The notes: generated by a model from the sequence alone, not told the origin. Counted from the stretch's first letter, positions 1-8,496 are shown. The stretch: DNA of 64,000 nucleotides from Pseudomonadota bacterium (GCA_030057915.1 JASGUC010000014.1:1-64000), one strand, 5' to 3'. Numbers and translations: made by a program.

Positions 1-124
1 AGGCCAGACAATAAAAGCGACCATCTGAGCCCCCTCCCAAAAATATGTAGTACCCAAACGACCGTTTCGCCGCTCGTAAGCACTCGATAATGCTAATAAT
101 ATTTTTTACGATCATGAACTTGGG

Positions 125-808
125 TTAGGAATGTTGACGGAGACAGCGGCGGATGTATCTTTCCACGGCCCCGCGGGGCTGAAATATCCCCAGGTGGCCC
201 TCGCAGAGGATATCGGCTTCGAGTTCGAGGAGAGCTTCCATGGACGCCCGCCAGCGCCGCAAATCGGAACGAAAGGACGGCAGGAAAGGTCCGTGAATAT
301 CTTGTCCGAAGAGGATGCGTTTCCCCGCCAGATCCAAGTACAGAGAAATGGAGCCGGGGGTATGCCCGGGGGTATGGAGCCAGTGCAGTTCGTGGGGGCC
401 ACACCGGAACGTCCCCCCGGCGCCGGTCAATCTTTCGTCCACCGCCAGGGGCGGAAAATCCGTTTCATACCAGTTGGCCGCCGTCAGGACGGGATCCCCG
501 GTCTCCACGGCGGCGGCGTCGTCGGCGTGGATAGCGATGCGACACGCATATTCGCGTCGGAAGTAGGCGGCGGCGCCAATGTGGTCGATGTGGCAGTGAG
601 TGAGGATCAGCAGCCGTATCTTCCGGGGATCCAGGCCGGCCCCGAGGATGTTGTTTTCCAGGGTCCGGGCGCTCCGACCGGCGCCGGCGTCGATCATCGC
701 CAGCTCTTCGCCGCCGTCGATGACAAAGACCGTGGCGTCTTCCGCTCGGGAGATGTTGGGACCTCCGACCAGGTACACCCCCGGGACAACAACCTCCGCC
801 GCACCCAT
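125..808 (-). CDS. MBL-fold metallo-hydrolase
   Basis: A 227-residue metallo-beta-lactamase-fold hydrolase. The metal site is complete: T70-H-C-H-I-D-H76 (HxHxDH), H149 in TPGHTPGS, D170 in GQDIHG and H205 in EGH. This pattern fits the glyoxalase II/RNase Z-like superfamily, probably with two metals; the substrate cannot be told from sequence. It has no signal peptide, so it is probably cytoplasmic. It lies 15 bp after pyrD and is the last gene of the PTS-rimI-pyrK-pyrD operon; nothing links it to pyrimidine synthesis beyond position. Confidence 0.85.
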   Translation of the reverse strand: MGAAEVVVPGVYLVGGPNISRAEDATVFVIDGGEELAMIDAGAGRSARTLENNILGAGLDPRKIRLLILTHCHIDHIGAAAYFRREYACRIAIHADDAAAVETGDPVLTAANWYETDFPPLAVDERLTGAGGTFRCGPHELHWLHTPGHTPGSISLYLDLAGKRILFGQDIHGPFLPSFRSDLRRWRASMEALLELEADILCEGHLGIFQPRGAVERYIRRCLRQHS

Positions 809-823
809 GAATAGTTCCTCCTT

Positions 824-1780
824 TCAAGTAGTTAGAGAGCCCACAAGTTCCTTGATACTGCCCACGCCGTGGCGGTTCATATAAGCGCCGAGGCCTGATA
901 GGATCTCCAGGGTCGCCTTCGGGTTCACAAAGTTGGCCGTCCCCACCTGCACGGCGGTGGCGCCGGCGATGATGAATTCCAGGGCATCGGCGGCGGTCAT
1001 GATGCCGCCGATGCCGATTACGGGTATCTTAACGGTCCGCGCCGCCTCCCAGACCATCCTCACGGCCACCGGTTTGATGGCCGGTCCGGACAGCCCGCCG
1101 GTGATGTTCTTCAGATGGGGAACGCGTCTTTCCACATCCACGGACATGCCGGTGAGGGTGTTGATGAGGCAAATGCCGTCCGCCCCGCCGGACTCCGCCG
1201 CCGCCGCCATGGCGGTGATATCCGTCACGTTGGGGCTGAGCTTCACCAGGAGTGGCAGGTCGGTGACACCCCGCGCCCGACCCGTCACTTCGGCTATCAT
1301 CTCCGGGTCGGTCCCGAAGGCGACGCCCCCCTTTTTCACGTTGGGGCAGGACACATTGATCTCGAGGGCGTGAATTCCCGACGTCGCGGTCAAGAGTTCA
1401 CAGACCCGGAGGTATTCCTCCACCGTTTCCCCATAGACATTGGCGACGACGGCGACATCGAAGTTCCGCAAAAAAGGCAGCTTCCCGGAGATAAAGGCCT
1501 TCACGCCGATATTCTGCAGGCCGATGGCATTGAGCATTCCGGCGGGGGTCTCCATGATCCGGGGGGGCGGATTCCCCAGGCGGGGCTTCCAGGACAATCC
1601 CTTGACGACGATGGCCCCCAGGCGATTCAGATCCACGTAGGGGGCGTACTCCTCGCCATAGCCGAAAGTACCCGAGGCGGTCATCACTGGATTCTTGAGG
1701 CGGAGCGAGCCGATTTCCACCCCCATGCCGCTTCCCGCCGCCAGCGCCGGCGTCTGAGCTTGATTTGACGTTGTCTTCAC
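824..1780 (-). CDS. pyrD: Dihydroorotate dehydrogenase, class 1B catalytic subunit
   Basis: FMN-dependent oxidation of dihydroorotate to orotate in pyrimidine synthesis. The protein is 318 residues from a GTG start that overlaps the pyrK stop in a GTGA arrangement; an internal ATG at 1726 (Met19) is the alternative. The sequence NVSCPN places the class 1 catalytic cysteine at C145. A Gly-rich PVIGIGGI segment near 253-260 and AVQVGTANF near 276-284 form the FMN phosphate site. The NVKKGG stretch and the adjacent pyrK both point to the NAD-linked class 1B heterotetramer. An open frame continues upstream inside pyrK, but that part overlaps pyrK coding sequence and is not used here. Confidence 0.93.
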   Translation of the reverse strand: MKTTSNQAQTPALAAGSGMGVEIGSLRLKNPVMTASGTFGYGEEYAPYVDLNRLGAIVVKGLSWKPRLGNPPPRIMETPAGMLNAIGLQNIGVKAFISGKLPFLRNFDVAVVANVYGETVEEYLRVCELLTATSGIHALEINVSCPNVKKGGVAFGTDPEMIAEVTGRARGVTDLPLLVKLSPNVTDITAMAAAAESGGADGICLINTLTGMSVDVERRVPHLKNITGGLSGPAIKPVAVRMVWEAARTVKIPVIGIGGIMTAADALEFIIAGATAVQVGTANFVNPKATLEILSGLGAYMNRHGVGSIKELVGSLTT

Positions 1781-2592
1781 GTTATTACGATCTCGTCCCA
1801 GCATATCTCCCGCAGATCGAATACCGGTCCGTCCCGGCATACGGACTTCCTTACGACCCCCTTCCCGTCCGTCCGCATCGTCATGGCGCAGCCAAGGCAG
1901 GCCCCCACCCCGCAGGCCATCCTGGCCTCGAGCGACGCCTGGCAGGAAAAATCCCCGGGGAGGGAGGAGGCCAGCGATTTCAGCATGCCCGGGGGACCGC
2001 ATGCGTAAAGCTCCACCGCCTCGGGTTCCCGGCCGCCGAGAATGCCCGGCAGCAGCTCCGCGACGGTCCCGCAGGTTCCCATCGTGCCGTCATCGGTGGA
2101 TATATGAAGCCGGCCGCCCATCGTTTCGAGGCGTTCCAGGCCGATCAATTCTCCCTGACTTTTCGCCCCCAGACAAAAGATCATCCGCTGGCCGCCGAGG
2201 TTGCGGCCGCGGAGGCAATCGGCGAGATAGCCCATCGGGGCGACGCCCATTCCTCCGGCAATCAGGATGTGTTCTTGCTTCTTTCCATCGATGCGGAAGC
2301 CGTTTCCCAGGGGGCCCAGGACCAGGGCTTCCGTCCCCGACGACCACCGGGAAAACATTGCCGTTCCCCGTCCGACGACCCGATAGAGGAGCCCCAGGAC
2401 CACATGGTCATGAAGGCGGGTGAAACGATGGACGCTCAAGGGACGGGAAAGCAGCGGTCCTTCCGGCGCCGCCGGCCTCAACATCACGAATTGTCCCGGC
2501 CGGGGATCGACAAACTCCTTGGGCAGGCGCAGGGCCATATGAAAGTCCCGGTCATTAAGGCGGCGGTTGTAGATGACGTTGGCTCGGCACAC
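1777..2592 (-). CDS. pyrK: Dihydroorotate dehydrogenase electron transfer subunit
   Basis: The FAD and 2Fe-2S subunit that passes electrons from PyrD to NAD. It has 271 residues with a GTG start. A ferredoxin-reductase-like N-terminal barrel carries the FAD motif R50-P-L-S53; the NAD-binding half contains GGMGVAPM (113-120) and ACGPPGM. The C-terminal cluster is C227, C232, C235 and C252 (CX4CX2CX16C), as expected for PyrK. It starts 6 bp after rimI-like and overlaps pyrD by 4 bp, so the two subunits are probably translationally coupled. Confidence 0.93.
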   Translation of the reverse strand: MCRANVIYNRRLNDRDFHMALRLPKEFVDPRPGQFVMLRPAAPEGPLLSRPLSVHRFTRLHDHVVLGLLYRVVGRGTAMFSRWSSGTEALVLGPLGNGFRIDGKKQEHILIAGGMGVAPMGYLADCLRGRNLGGQRMIFCLGAKSQGELIGLERLETMGGRLHISTDDGTMGTCGTVAELLPGILGGREPEAVELYACGPPGMLKSLASSLPGDFSCQASLEARMACGVGACLGCAMTMRTDGKGVVRKSVCRDGPVFDLREICWDEIVIT

Positions 2593-2598
2593 GATCGA

Positions 2599-3099
2599 TC
2601 AGCGACGACTTTCCCCGTTGCGGGCATTCAGGATATCGTTCACGACGCCGGTCAACAACAGGGCATCCTCGCCCGTCTCCTCGTAGTAGCCGCGCCGGCG
2701 GCCTTGCATCGCGAAGCCCATCCTTTCATATAACCTTACGGCATGGATATTCCTCTGCCGCACCTCCAGTTGTACCGTCGCGACGGCGCGCTCCGCGAGA
2801 TAGCGGAGCATGTGCCGGATGAGTTCCATGGCGACGCCGCGTCGGCGGAAACCCTCGTCCACCGCCAGACGGTGGAGCTGCGCCTCATCGACAACGATCC
2901 AGAAATTGATATACCCCACCAGATCGGCCATCCCCGCATCCCCGCCGGGGAATGCCACAAAGGTCCGCGAAAGGGAATTCCGTCGCTCCCTCATCCATGT
3001 CCAGGCGGTATAGGGCGTTGGGAAAAAGCGCCGTTCCATGGCCTCCAGTTGCGCTATGTCCCCCTTGCGCAGGGAACGGATGGAGATCTCAAAAGCCAT
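2599..3099 (-). CDS. GNAT N-acetyltransferase, RimI-like
   Basis: A 166-residue GNAT acetyltransferase. The acetyl-CoA loop appears as RRRGVAMELI, and the C-terminal LEVRQRNIHAVRLYERMGF block is the RimI-type signature (Asn-x-x-Ala-x-x-Leu-Tyr-x-x-x-Gly-Phe), followed by GYY. By family it acetylates protein N-termini, classically ribosomal protein S18, but the substrate cannot be confirmed. It overlaps the 3' end of the IIC gene by 11 bp and precedes pyrK by 6 bp, so it lies inside the operon. Confidence 0.82.
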   Translation of the reverse strand: MAFEISIRSLRKGDIAQLEAMERRFFPTPYTAWTWMRERRNSLSRTFVAFPGGDAGMADLVGYINFWIVVDEAQLHRLAVDEGFRRRGVAMELIRHMLRYLAERAVATVQLEVRQRNIHAVRLYERMGFAMQGRRRGYYEETGEDALLLTGVVNDILNARNGESRR

Positions 3100-3784
3100 T
3101 GATGAGTTCGATAACGATCACGGTCGTTAGGGCCAGGGCGCAGAATATGGGCCCCAGCCGGCGAAAGTTGATGGTGTTGAGGCATACCGCAACGAGCGCC
3201 AGGGGTATTATCCCGTACATGAACCTCAGGACCCGGAGGAAATGGTCGGACAAGAGCGGGAAAATCGTCCTCAGGAGCAGGATCCCGACCCCCGAGGCGA
3301 GGAAGAGGAAGATGGCATAACTGGCCAGGGTCCGGTAAATTGCCCGGCGATGTTCCCGGCCGATCGTGCCCATATCTCCCCGGGACGAAGCCTGCAGGGC
3401 CCTGTCCGCCAGGGCTTCGTTGCCCCGAATCAGGGCGGCGTCCATTCTTTTGGTCAAATAACTCAGCGGCGTCAGCGCCAGAAAGGCGAAGGCGGCCAGT
3501 TCCCGACGAAGCTCGGGAAGCCGGGGAAAGGCCAACAGGATCGCGGTGACAATGACCACGGCAAGGAGCGAGTCGTTGGGCGGCACATAGATGCCGATTT
3601 GCTGCTTGTCCACCCACAGAAGTTCCAAAAAGGCCCCGATGGCGAGTCCGGTGAGCGGATCCCCCAAGGCCCAGCCGCAGAGCGGGGCGATGACCACCGG
3701 ACGGGAAACCATGATTTGCAGGCAGGTCCGGTCCAGGCATAGAATTCCGCCCAGGATGGAAACCGCCGCCATTTCCAACAGCAT
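3089..3784 (-). CDS. PTS mannose/fructose/sorbose-family IIC component
   Basis: An integral membrane protein of 231 residues with about six hydrophobic segments. It is of the EIIC type of the mannose PTS family; typical features are the GWALGDPLTGLAIGAFLELLWV region and the following IGIYVPPNDS. In this family IIC and IID form the sugar channel together, but no IID gene is present here. It sits directly after IIB and IIA in the same transcription unit. In delta-proteobacteria such short PTS sets are often suspected to be regulatory rather than transporting; that is an inference for this locus. Confidence 0.85.
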   Translation of the reverse strand: MLLEMAAVSILGGILCLDRTCLQIMVSRPVVIAPLCGWALGDPLTGLAIGAFLELLWVDKQQIGIYVPPNDSLLAVVIVTAILLAFPRLPELRRELAAFAFLALTPLSYLTKRMDAALIRGNEALADRALQASSRGDMGTIGREHRRAIYRTLASYAIFLFLASGVGILLLRTIFPLLSDHFLRVLRFMYGIIPLALVAVCLNTINFRRLGPIFCALALTTVIVIELINGF

Positions 3785-3805
3785 TTGACGGCCCCCCGAT
3801 CGTCG

Positions 3806-4291
3806 CTATAAAATCCCCTTCAGAGCCTCCGTGATATTGACGGGTCGTTCCCTGGGAACCCTCCGGACCTCGATATTCACCCCCCGCTGGAGCAGACTCC
3901 GGATGCTGTCCAGATCCTCGTCGCTCAGCAAGACGCAGGCCGAAAGCCTATGGCGGCAATCGTCATTGTAGATATTGCCGATATTGAGCTTTTGGAAAAC
4001 GAATCCCAAGGCGTAGGCCCGCAAGGCATCCCAGATCCGGGAGAAGAGGACGAGGGAACGGGCCCCGCCCGGCGCCTCCCCAAGCGCTTCGCGGACGAAA
4101 TCCTCGACGCTTCTTATCTCCACCGTCATTTCGCTGGGCACCGCCATCTTGATGACCGTGGCCCGGAAAAAGTCATTCGCCGCCTCGTCATCGACCACGA
4201 TGATCCGGGCGATTTTCAGATAAGGCGCCCAGGCCTCGATGATCTGTCCGTGGACGAGACGATTGTCCACCCTGACGAGGACGCAATTCAT
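3806..4291 (-). CDS. PTS mannose-family IIB component
   Basis: A 161-residue phosphocarrier. The N-terminal VRVDNRLVHGQ motif carries the phosphorylated histidine (H14), the hallmark of mannose-class IIB proteins, which receive phosphate from IIA. The full length matches the family. It lies 4 bp downstream of IIA and 21 bp upstream of IIC. Mannose-class IIB is structurally unrelated to other PTS IIB types, so the assignment is secure, but the sugar is unknown. Confidence 0.9.
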   Translation of the reverse strand: MNCVLVRVDNRLVHGQIIEAWAPYLKIARIIVVDDEAANDFFRATVIKMAVPSEMTVEIRSVEDFVREALGEAPGGARSLVLFSRIWDALRAYALGFVFQKLNIGNIYNDDCRHRLSACVLLSDEDLDSIRSLLQRGVNIEVRRVPRERPVNITEALKGIL

Positions 4292-4295
4292 GGAA

Positions 4296-4706
4296 TCAGG
4301 CGCCGATCTTTTTATTTAGAATCTCGCTCGCCAGATATATGTTCTTTACCCCGTATTCCTTGATGAAATTTGCGAATTCCCGGAGATTCATATTGCTTCT
4401 CCCATCGGAGAGTTTCAGTAGCATGGGTAGGTTGACGCCGGTGATGACCTCCACCTTCCCCTCTTTCAGAAAGGAAAGGGAGATATTGGAGGGAGTGCCG
4501 CCGAACAGGTCCGTCAGGATGATCACGCCCTTCCCCTGGTCGAGCTTCTTGATGGCGGCGCTGATTTCACTTTTTATATCCTCCATGCCCTTGGTCTGAT
4601 CGACAGAGATGTGGGCGACCCCTTTCAGGCTGCCCTTGATAAGTTCCGCCGCCTTGATCAGCTCGTGCCCCAGTTCGCCATGGGTGGTAATCAGTACGCC
4701 AATCAT
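4296..4706 (-). CDS. PTS mannose-family IIA component
   Basis: A 136-residue cytoplasmic phosphocarrier. TTHGELG near the N-terminus supplies the phospho-accepting H9, and TDLFGGTPSN (residues 66-75) is the conserved second block of mannose-class IIA. It would accept phosphate from HPr; genes for HPr and Enzyme I are not in the window. First gene of the operon that continues through IIB, IIC, rimI-like, pyrK, pyrD and the MBL hydrolase. A ribosome binding site AAAGG precedes the ATG. Confidence 0.92.
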   Translation of the reverse strand: MIGVLITTHGELGHELIKAAELIKGSLKGVAHISVDQTKGMEDIKSEISAAIKKLDQGKGVIILTDLFGGTPSNISLSFLKEGKVEVITGVNLPMLLKLSDGRSNMNLREFANFIKEYGVKNIYLASEILNKKIGA

Positions 4707-4741
4707 GATCCCTTTGTCCTCGATTGTCGTTATTTTGCGTC

Positions 4742-4770
4742 ACGCTAAAGGATTGCCCGGCAATTGTCAA
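4742..4770 (-). promoter_or_regulatory. Putative promoter of the PTS-pyr operon with internal palindrome
   Basis: On the minus strand TTGACA (4770-4765) is followed, after 17 bp, by TAGCGT (4747-4742), 36 bp before the IIA start codon. The spacer contains the inverted repeat ATTGCC-C-GGCAAT (4752-4764), placed where a repressor would block polymerase. The -35 box is perfect and the -10 box weak (3 of 6). Confidence 0.4.
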
Positions 4771-4810
4771 GGTCTTATCGGCCCGCTCATGGCCGGCGCC
4801 CCGGCCGTCC

Positions 4811-4888
4811 CACCCGGTCAAACCACCAGGGGAAACCACCCGGTCAAACCACCCGGTCAAACCACCAGGGCAAACCACCAGGGCAAAC
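4811..4888. repeat. Six tandem copies of a 13-bp unit
   Basis: Units begin at 4811, 4824, 4837, 4850, 4863 and 4876. Three read CACCCGGTCAAAC, two CACCAGGGCAAAC and one CACCAGGGGAAAC. The period is not a multiple of three and the array lies outside any gene, so it is a noncoding minisatellite. The two main variants alternate in blocks, as expected from slippage or unequal exchange. Confidence 0.95.
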
Positions 4889-5106
4889 CCTCTACTATTG
4901 TCAGCCCCCCCGCGGGCAAGCCGCATCCTAGGCAAGACGCCCGCGGGCAAGACGCCTCCCCGTAGAGACGCCCGGGCCTGGGTCAATTCATTCTTCCCGC
5001 AAGCGCTCGATTCCATCTGGCAGCAACACATGGGAAACCCGTTTTTTCGGATGATTTCGAACAGGAACAAGCCGCCCCGCCGCCCGGTGAAGTCGTTCGC
5101 ACTCCT

Positions 5107-5230
5107 TCTGAAAAACGCCGTTGCCACTCCCCTGCCGTCATTTCGGTGTCAGACAATTGCCGTGTTTCCAGATGTTCTGGAAGCCGGTTTTGGCCGGGGC
5201 CAGGGAAAAGCGTGGATTTTCAAAGCTCTC
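5107..5230. repeat. GAGACC-family element, core type 1
   Basis: A 124 bp element running from CTGAAAAACGCC to TTTTCAAAGCTCTC. Its core (GTCATTTCGG-, CCGTGTTTCCAG-, GGTTTTGG-, AAAAGCGTGGAT-) is the reverse complement of the element at 7590-7719 with scattered differences. It is flanked by a 21-bp imperfect direct repeat at 5079-5099 and 5241-5261. Confidence 0.8.
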
Positions 5231-5286
5231 GCTCGGCGAAGCCGCCCGGTCAAGTCGTTCGGTCGCTTCGCTTTGGTCAAGCCCCC

Positions 5287-5315
5287 TTGACAATTTCCGC
5301 GGGAACGTTTATAGT
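5287..5315 (+). promoter_or_regulatory. Strong sigma-70-type promoter upstream of EamA gene
   Basis: TTGACA (5287-5292) and TATAGT (5310-5315) are separated by exactly 17 bp: a perfect -35 box and a 5-of-6 -10 box. Transcription would start near 5322, leaving a leader of about 210 nt before the next good start codon at 5534. It could serve the transporter and the aminotransferase behind it. Confidence 0.6.
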
Positions 5316-5533
5316 ATCTTCAAACGAGGCATCTGCGATGTTCGTTGCGAGTTGCGTTGCTGGAATCGAACACGATAAGCTTGACAGGGTCTTAGTGGTG
5401 ATTGTCACTCAAAGAAGACCAACCAAATGGAAACGTGACTCCAGCCAAAAACCGGACGGCATAGGCGGACCTCGTTTTCTTTTGTCTTTTTAAAGCCGCC
5501 AGAGGTGAGCGTGACCGCCGGAAATCCTTCCTC

Positions 5534-6454
5534 ATGACACCCCCCTCAGGGAATCCGAGCAAATATTCAATGATAGCCGTCATTGTCCTCTCGGGGATAT
5601 GGGGTTACAACTGGGTGGTGATGAAGGCTTGCCTCGACTACGCCCCTCCCTTCGTTTTTGCCGCCCTGCGCACATCCATCGGCGCCGCAAGTCTCTTCCT
5701 GGTCATGTTCGTTCAAGGAAAATCCTTGCGTCCTCGGGAATTCGCCCCCACCTTGGCCCTCGGCCTGCTTTCCACCACCGGATGCATCGGCCTCGTGACC
5801 TTGGCACTCTACTTGGGCGCCGTCGGCAAGACCGCCATTCTCGTCTATATCATGCCCTTCTGGGTGCTGGTCCTGGCCTGGCCCCTCCTGGGGGAGCGTC
5901 TCGTCGGAGGTCAATGGATGGCGGTGACCATGGCCTGGGCCGGCCTGATGATCATTCTCGAGCCCTGGAACCTTCATTCCGGAATGCTGGGCAACCTTCT
6001 GGCCGTGGCGTCGGGGATGGCCTGGGCCGGCAGCGCCGTGCTCGCGAAGATTATGTGGAAAAGGCGCCCCCTGGAACTGATCTCCCTATCGGCGTGGCAG
6101 ATGCTCCTCGGTTCCCTGCCCCTGATCGTCATGGCCATGGCGATCCCCGGCCCCCCGGTCCGTTGGACGCCTTACTTCATCGCCGGGCTCTCCTTCAGTT
6201 CCGTGATCAGTCAGGCCCTGGCCCTGATGCTGTGGTTCTACCTATTGAAGACGCTGCCCGCCGGCATGGCCAGCATGGCCACCCTGGCCACCCCTGTGAT
6301 CGGCATGATCGCCGCCGCGATCGAACTTGGGGAGAGGCCGTCTCTCCTCGAGGGAATCGGCATGGTCCTGGTCCTCGCGGGCTTGGCCATTCTGGCCTTG
6401 CAGGGTGTCATCCGGGCGCGGGAACTGAAGGCGGTAATCGCCGTAAAAGAATAA
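5534..6454 (+). CDS. EamA/DMT-family transporter
   Basis: A 306-residue inner-membrane protein with about ten hydrophobic segments arranged as two EamA repeats (roughly 15-145 and 155-298). Typical EamA features are the N-terminal GYNWVVMKACL, the LGAVGKTAILVYIMPFWVLVLAWPLLGERL segment and, in the second half, the TLATPVIGMIAAAIELGERPS segment. The family exports or imports small metabolites such as amino acids; the substrate cannot be deduced. The first ATG at 5534 is used; Met13 (5570) is a possible shorter start. An aminotransferase gene follows 24 bp later and may share a substrate. Confidence 0.88.
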   Translation: MTPPSGNPSKYSMIAVIVLSGIWGYNWVVMKACLDYAPPFVFAALRTSIGAASLFLVMFVQGKSLRPREFAPTLALGLLSTTGCIGLVTLALYLGAVGKTAILVYIMPFWVLVLAWPLLGERLVGGQWMAVTMAWAGLMIILEPWNLHSGMLGNLLAVASGMAWAGSAVLAKIMWKRRPLELISLSAWQMLLGSLPLIVMAMAIPGPPVRWTPYFIAGLSFSSVISQALALMLWFYLLKTLPAGMASMATLATPVIGMIAAAIELGERPSLLEGIGMVLVLAGLAILALQGVIRARELKAVIAVKE

Positions 6455-6478
6455 ACATGAACTCAAGGAGGCAGGGAC

Positions 6479-7588
6479 ATGGAAAGAAACCTTCTCGACA
6501 ACATTGAAGAAATACTCTTGATGGGGCCGGGCCCCTCCTGCGTCCCCCCGGAGGTTTACCGCGCCTTGGCTCGACCGACCCTGGGGCACCTGGACGCTTA
6601 CTTCCTCACGATCATGGATGAGCTGAAGATCCTGATGCGGCGGATCATGAACACGGAAAACGATCTTGCCGTCCCCGTGTCGGGAACCGGCTCCGCCGGC
6701 ATGGAGGCCTGCTTCGTCAATCTCCTGGAACCGGGAGACCGGGTGCTCGTTTTGATAAACGGGGTGTTCGGCGCACGGATGCGGGAGGTCGCCAGTCGTC
6801 TGGGAGCGGAGGTCGAGGTCATGGATTTTCCCTGGGGGACGCCGGTGATCCCCTCCCTGGTGGGGGAAAAACTTCAGGATGGCGATTACCGCCTCCTGGC
6901 AGTGGTCCATGGGGAGACCTCCACCGGGGTGGCCAATCCGGTGGCGGAGATCGGCGCCCTGCCCCGGCAGGATGATTGCCTGTACCTGGTCGATGCGGTG
7001 ACCAGCCTGGGCGGCATGGAGGTCAAAATGGACGCCTGGGGGATCGACGCCCTGTACAGCGGGACTCAAAAGTGCCTCTCCTGCCCTCCCGGCCTGGCCC
7101 CTCTTTCCTTTTCCCCTCGGGCGACGGCCCGACTCAATAGTCGCCGAGGCAAGGTCCCCAACTGGTATCTGGATCTCTCCATGATTGTTGACTATTGGGG
7201 GAAGAAGCGGGTTTATCACCACACCGCCCCGGTAAACATGCTCTATGGTCTGTACCAGGCCCTTGAGATCATCTTTGCGGAAGGTATCGAGGAGGTTTTC
7301 GCCCGTCACCGACGCTGTCATGCCCTGCTGGTCCGGGGCCTCGAGGAACTGGGGCTGCGAATGGTGGTTGACGAGCCCTTCCGCCTACCGATGCTCAATA
7401 CGGTCTATTGTCCCACGGGGGTTGACGAGGCGGCGGTGCGGAGACGCCTCCGCACGGAGCATCGGATTGAAATCGGCGGTGGGCTGGGCCCCTTGGCTGG
7501 AAAGATCTGGCGCATCGGCCTCATGGGCCATGGCGCTGTCGAGGAGAACGTAGGGCGCTTTCTCTCGGCGCTGAGAGCGACGCTTTGA
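6479..7588 (+). CDS. Class V PLP aminotransferase (alanine/serine-glyoxylate type)
   Basis: A 369-residue PLP enzyme of the alanine:glyoxylate/serine:glyoxylate aminotransferase family. Visible features are the N-terminal MGPGPS substrate loop, SGTGSAGMEA (68-77) around the cofactor phosphate, D172 (LVDAVTS) for the pyridine nitrogen, the Schiff-base lysine K198 in YSGTQKCLSCPPG, and the YHHTAPVN motif. A good ribosome binding site (AAGGAGG) precedes the ATG. It probably interconverts glyoxylate or another oxo acid with glycine or another amino acid. The gene follows the EamA transporter and ends just before a repeat. Confidence 0.9.
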   Translation: MERNLLDNIEEILLMGPGPSCVPPEVYRALARPTLGHLDAYFLTIMDELKILMRRIMNTENDLAVPVSGTGSAGMEACFVNLLEPGDRVLVLINGVFGARMREVASRLGAEVEVMDFPWGTPVIPSLVGEKLQDGDYRLLAVVHGETSTGVANPVAEIGALPRQDDCLYLVDAVTSLGGMEVKMDAWGIDALYSGTQKCLSCPPGLAPLSFSPRATARLNSRRGKVPNWYLDLSMIVDYWGKKRVYHHTAPVNMLYGLYQALEIIFAEGIEEVFARHRRCHALLVRGLEELGLRMVVDEPFRLPMLNTVYCPTGVDEAAVRRRLRTEHRIEIGGGLGPLAGKIWRIGLMGHGAVEENVGRFLSALRATL

Positions 7589-7589
7589 G

Positions 7590-7719
7590 GGCTTTGGAAA
7601 TCCACGCTTTTCCGTGGCCCCGACCAAAACCCGCTTCCAGGACATCCTGGAAACACGGCATTTGCCTGCCGCCGAAATGACGACAGGGGGTCGGCGCCGG
7701 CATTTTTCAAAGGTCTCAC
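7590..7719. repeat. GAGACC-family element, core type 1
   Basis: A 130 bp element from GGGCTTTGGAAA to TTTTTCAAAGGTCTC, between the convergent aminotransferase and ATPase genes. It is an inverted relative of the copy at 5107-5230, sharing the AAAAGCGTGGA, TTCCAG and GCCGTGTTTCC words. The inner TTCCAGGACATCCTGGAA is a palindrome able to form a hairpin, so it may also end transcription from both sides. Confidence 0.85.
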
Positions 7720-7728
7720 TTTAGGAAT

Positions 7729-8442
7729 TCAAGAGGCTACGGCCACGTTCTCCTTGATGAGCATCGTAGCGGGATCCAGGATCAGCACCGGATGCAGCGA
7801 GGGCGTCCGTCCGCTTTTGAGGTCCCGGATGTGCATCTCGTTGCCCTCGGTTACCAGCAGCATCGCCATATCGAAGAGATCGTCGGCAGGCAAAAGCGGT
7901 TTGGGGATCCCGTCGGCGTCGGCCTGCACCTGACGGTGGACGTGTACGGTAAACCAGGTCCGCAGCGAAAGATCCTCGCTCATGGATTTAAGGTCCGCCA
8001 GCACGGATGGCGAGGCGTCATCGAAGACCAGCCCGTCCAGGATGATCGTGTCCGGACGGAATATGTTCTGGGCCATAAGGTCGTGCAACCGCTCCCGGAG
8101 CCTGGGCGCGCTGAAACCCTCCACCTTGAAGGTCATGATGAACCTGAGCGGCAGGATCTCTTCCCAAAGCGTCCGTATCTGACCCACCTGATACTGAACG
8201 GCAAGATGGCGGAACAACTCCCGGTACCAAAGATCGACCTTGGCGACGGGATCCTGGAGGCTGACATGGAGCACCCGCCTGCCACGTAGCATCGTGTTGA
8301 GGGCAAATTGAACCAGCAGCGCCGTCTTCCCCACCCCGGCCCGGGCAAGGACGGCGCCAAATCCACCCACCGGGATGATGTCGTCGTCCTCATACCCGAG
8401 CTGGCGCAGGGGGTTCCTTAAAATCAGATTCTGTTTCAACAT
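7729..8442 (-). CDS. P-loop ATPase, RecA/KaiC-like, function unknown
   Basis: 237 residues from the chosen start. The Walker A motif is ARAGVGKT (33-40) and a Walker B-like IILDGL lies near residue 138. The fold around LLVQFALNTMLRGRRVLHVSLQD resembles RecA/KaiC-type NTPases, but other domains are absent. ATG at 8442 is preceded at 7 nt by AGGAG; an upstream in-frame ATG at 8481 is possible but adds residues outside the domain. It follows EF-G by 55 bp on the same strand and may be cotranscribed with it. I do not recognise a specific role. Confidence 0.65.
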   Translation of the reverse strand: MLKQNLILRNPLRQLGYEDDDIIPVGGFGAVLARAGVGKTALLVQFALNTMLRGRRVLHVSLQDPVAKVDLWYRELFRHLAVQYQVGQIRTLWEEILPLRFIMTFKVEGFSAPRLRERLHDLMAQNIFRPDTIILDGLVFDDASPSVLADLKSMSEDLSLRTWFTVHVHRQVQADADGIPKPLLPADDLFDMAMLLVTEGNEMHIRDLKSGRTPSLHPVLILDPATMLIKENVAVAS

Positions 8443-8496
8443 CGTCATGCTCCTGTCCTTCAAATCGATAATAGCCGCCATTTCCCGCCTATCCGC

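Larger units (their letters stand above)
4707..5533. other. Long divergent intergenic region, repeat-filled
   Basis: An 827 bp stretch between the PTS operon (minus) and the EamA gene (plus), without a convincing gene. It holds, in order, a promoter for the PTS operon, six 13-bp tandem repeats, a GC-rich segment with repeated GCGGGCAAG-CGC words (about 4913-4962), a 21-bp direct repeat (5079-5099 and 5241-5261, one mismatch) flanking a GAGACC-family element, and a plus-strand promoter. Short open frames here have repeat-derived sequence and no recognisable domain. Confidence 0.6.

Noticed and set aside
1-124. Possible tRNA or small RNA at the left edge
   Set aside because: No cloverleaf, promoter or terminator could be made out in this short stretch.
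131-814. Long plus-strand open frame opposite the first MBL gene
   Set aside because: It mirrors the minus-strand gene; the translation is Arg/Gly/Pro-rich without domains, while the minus strand has full MBL motifs.
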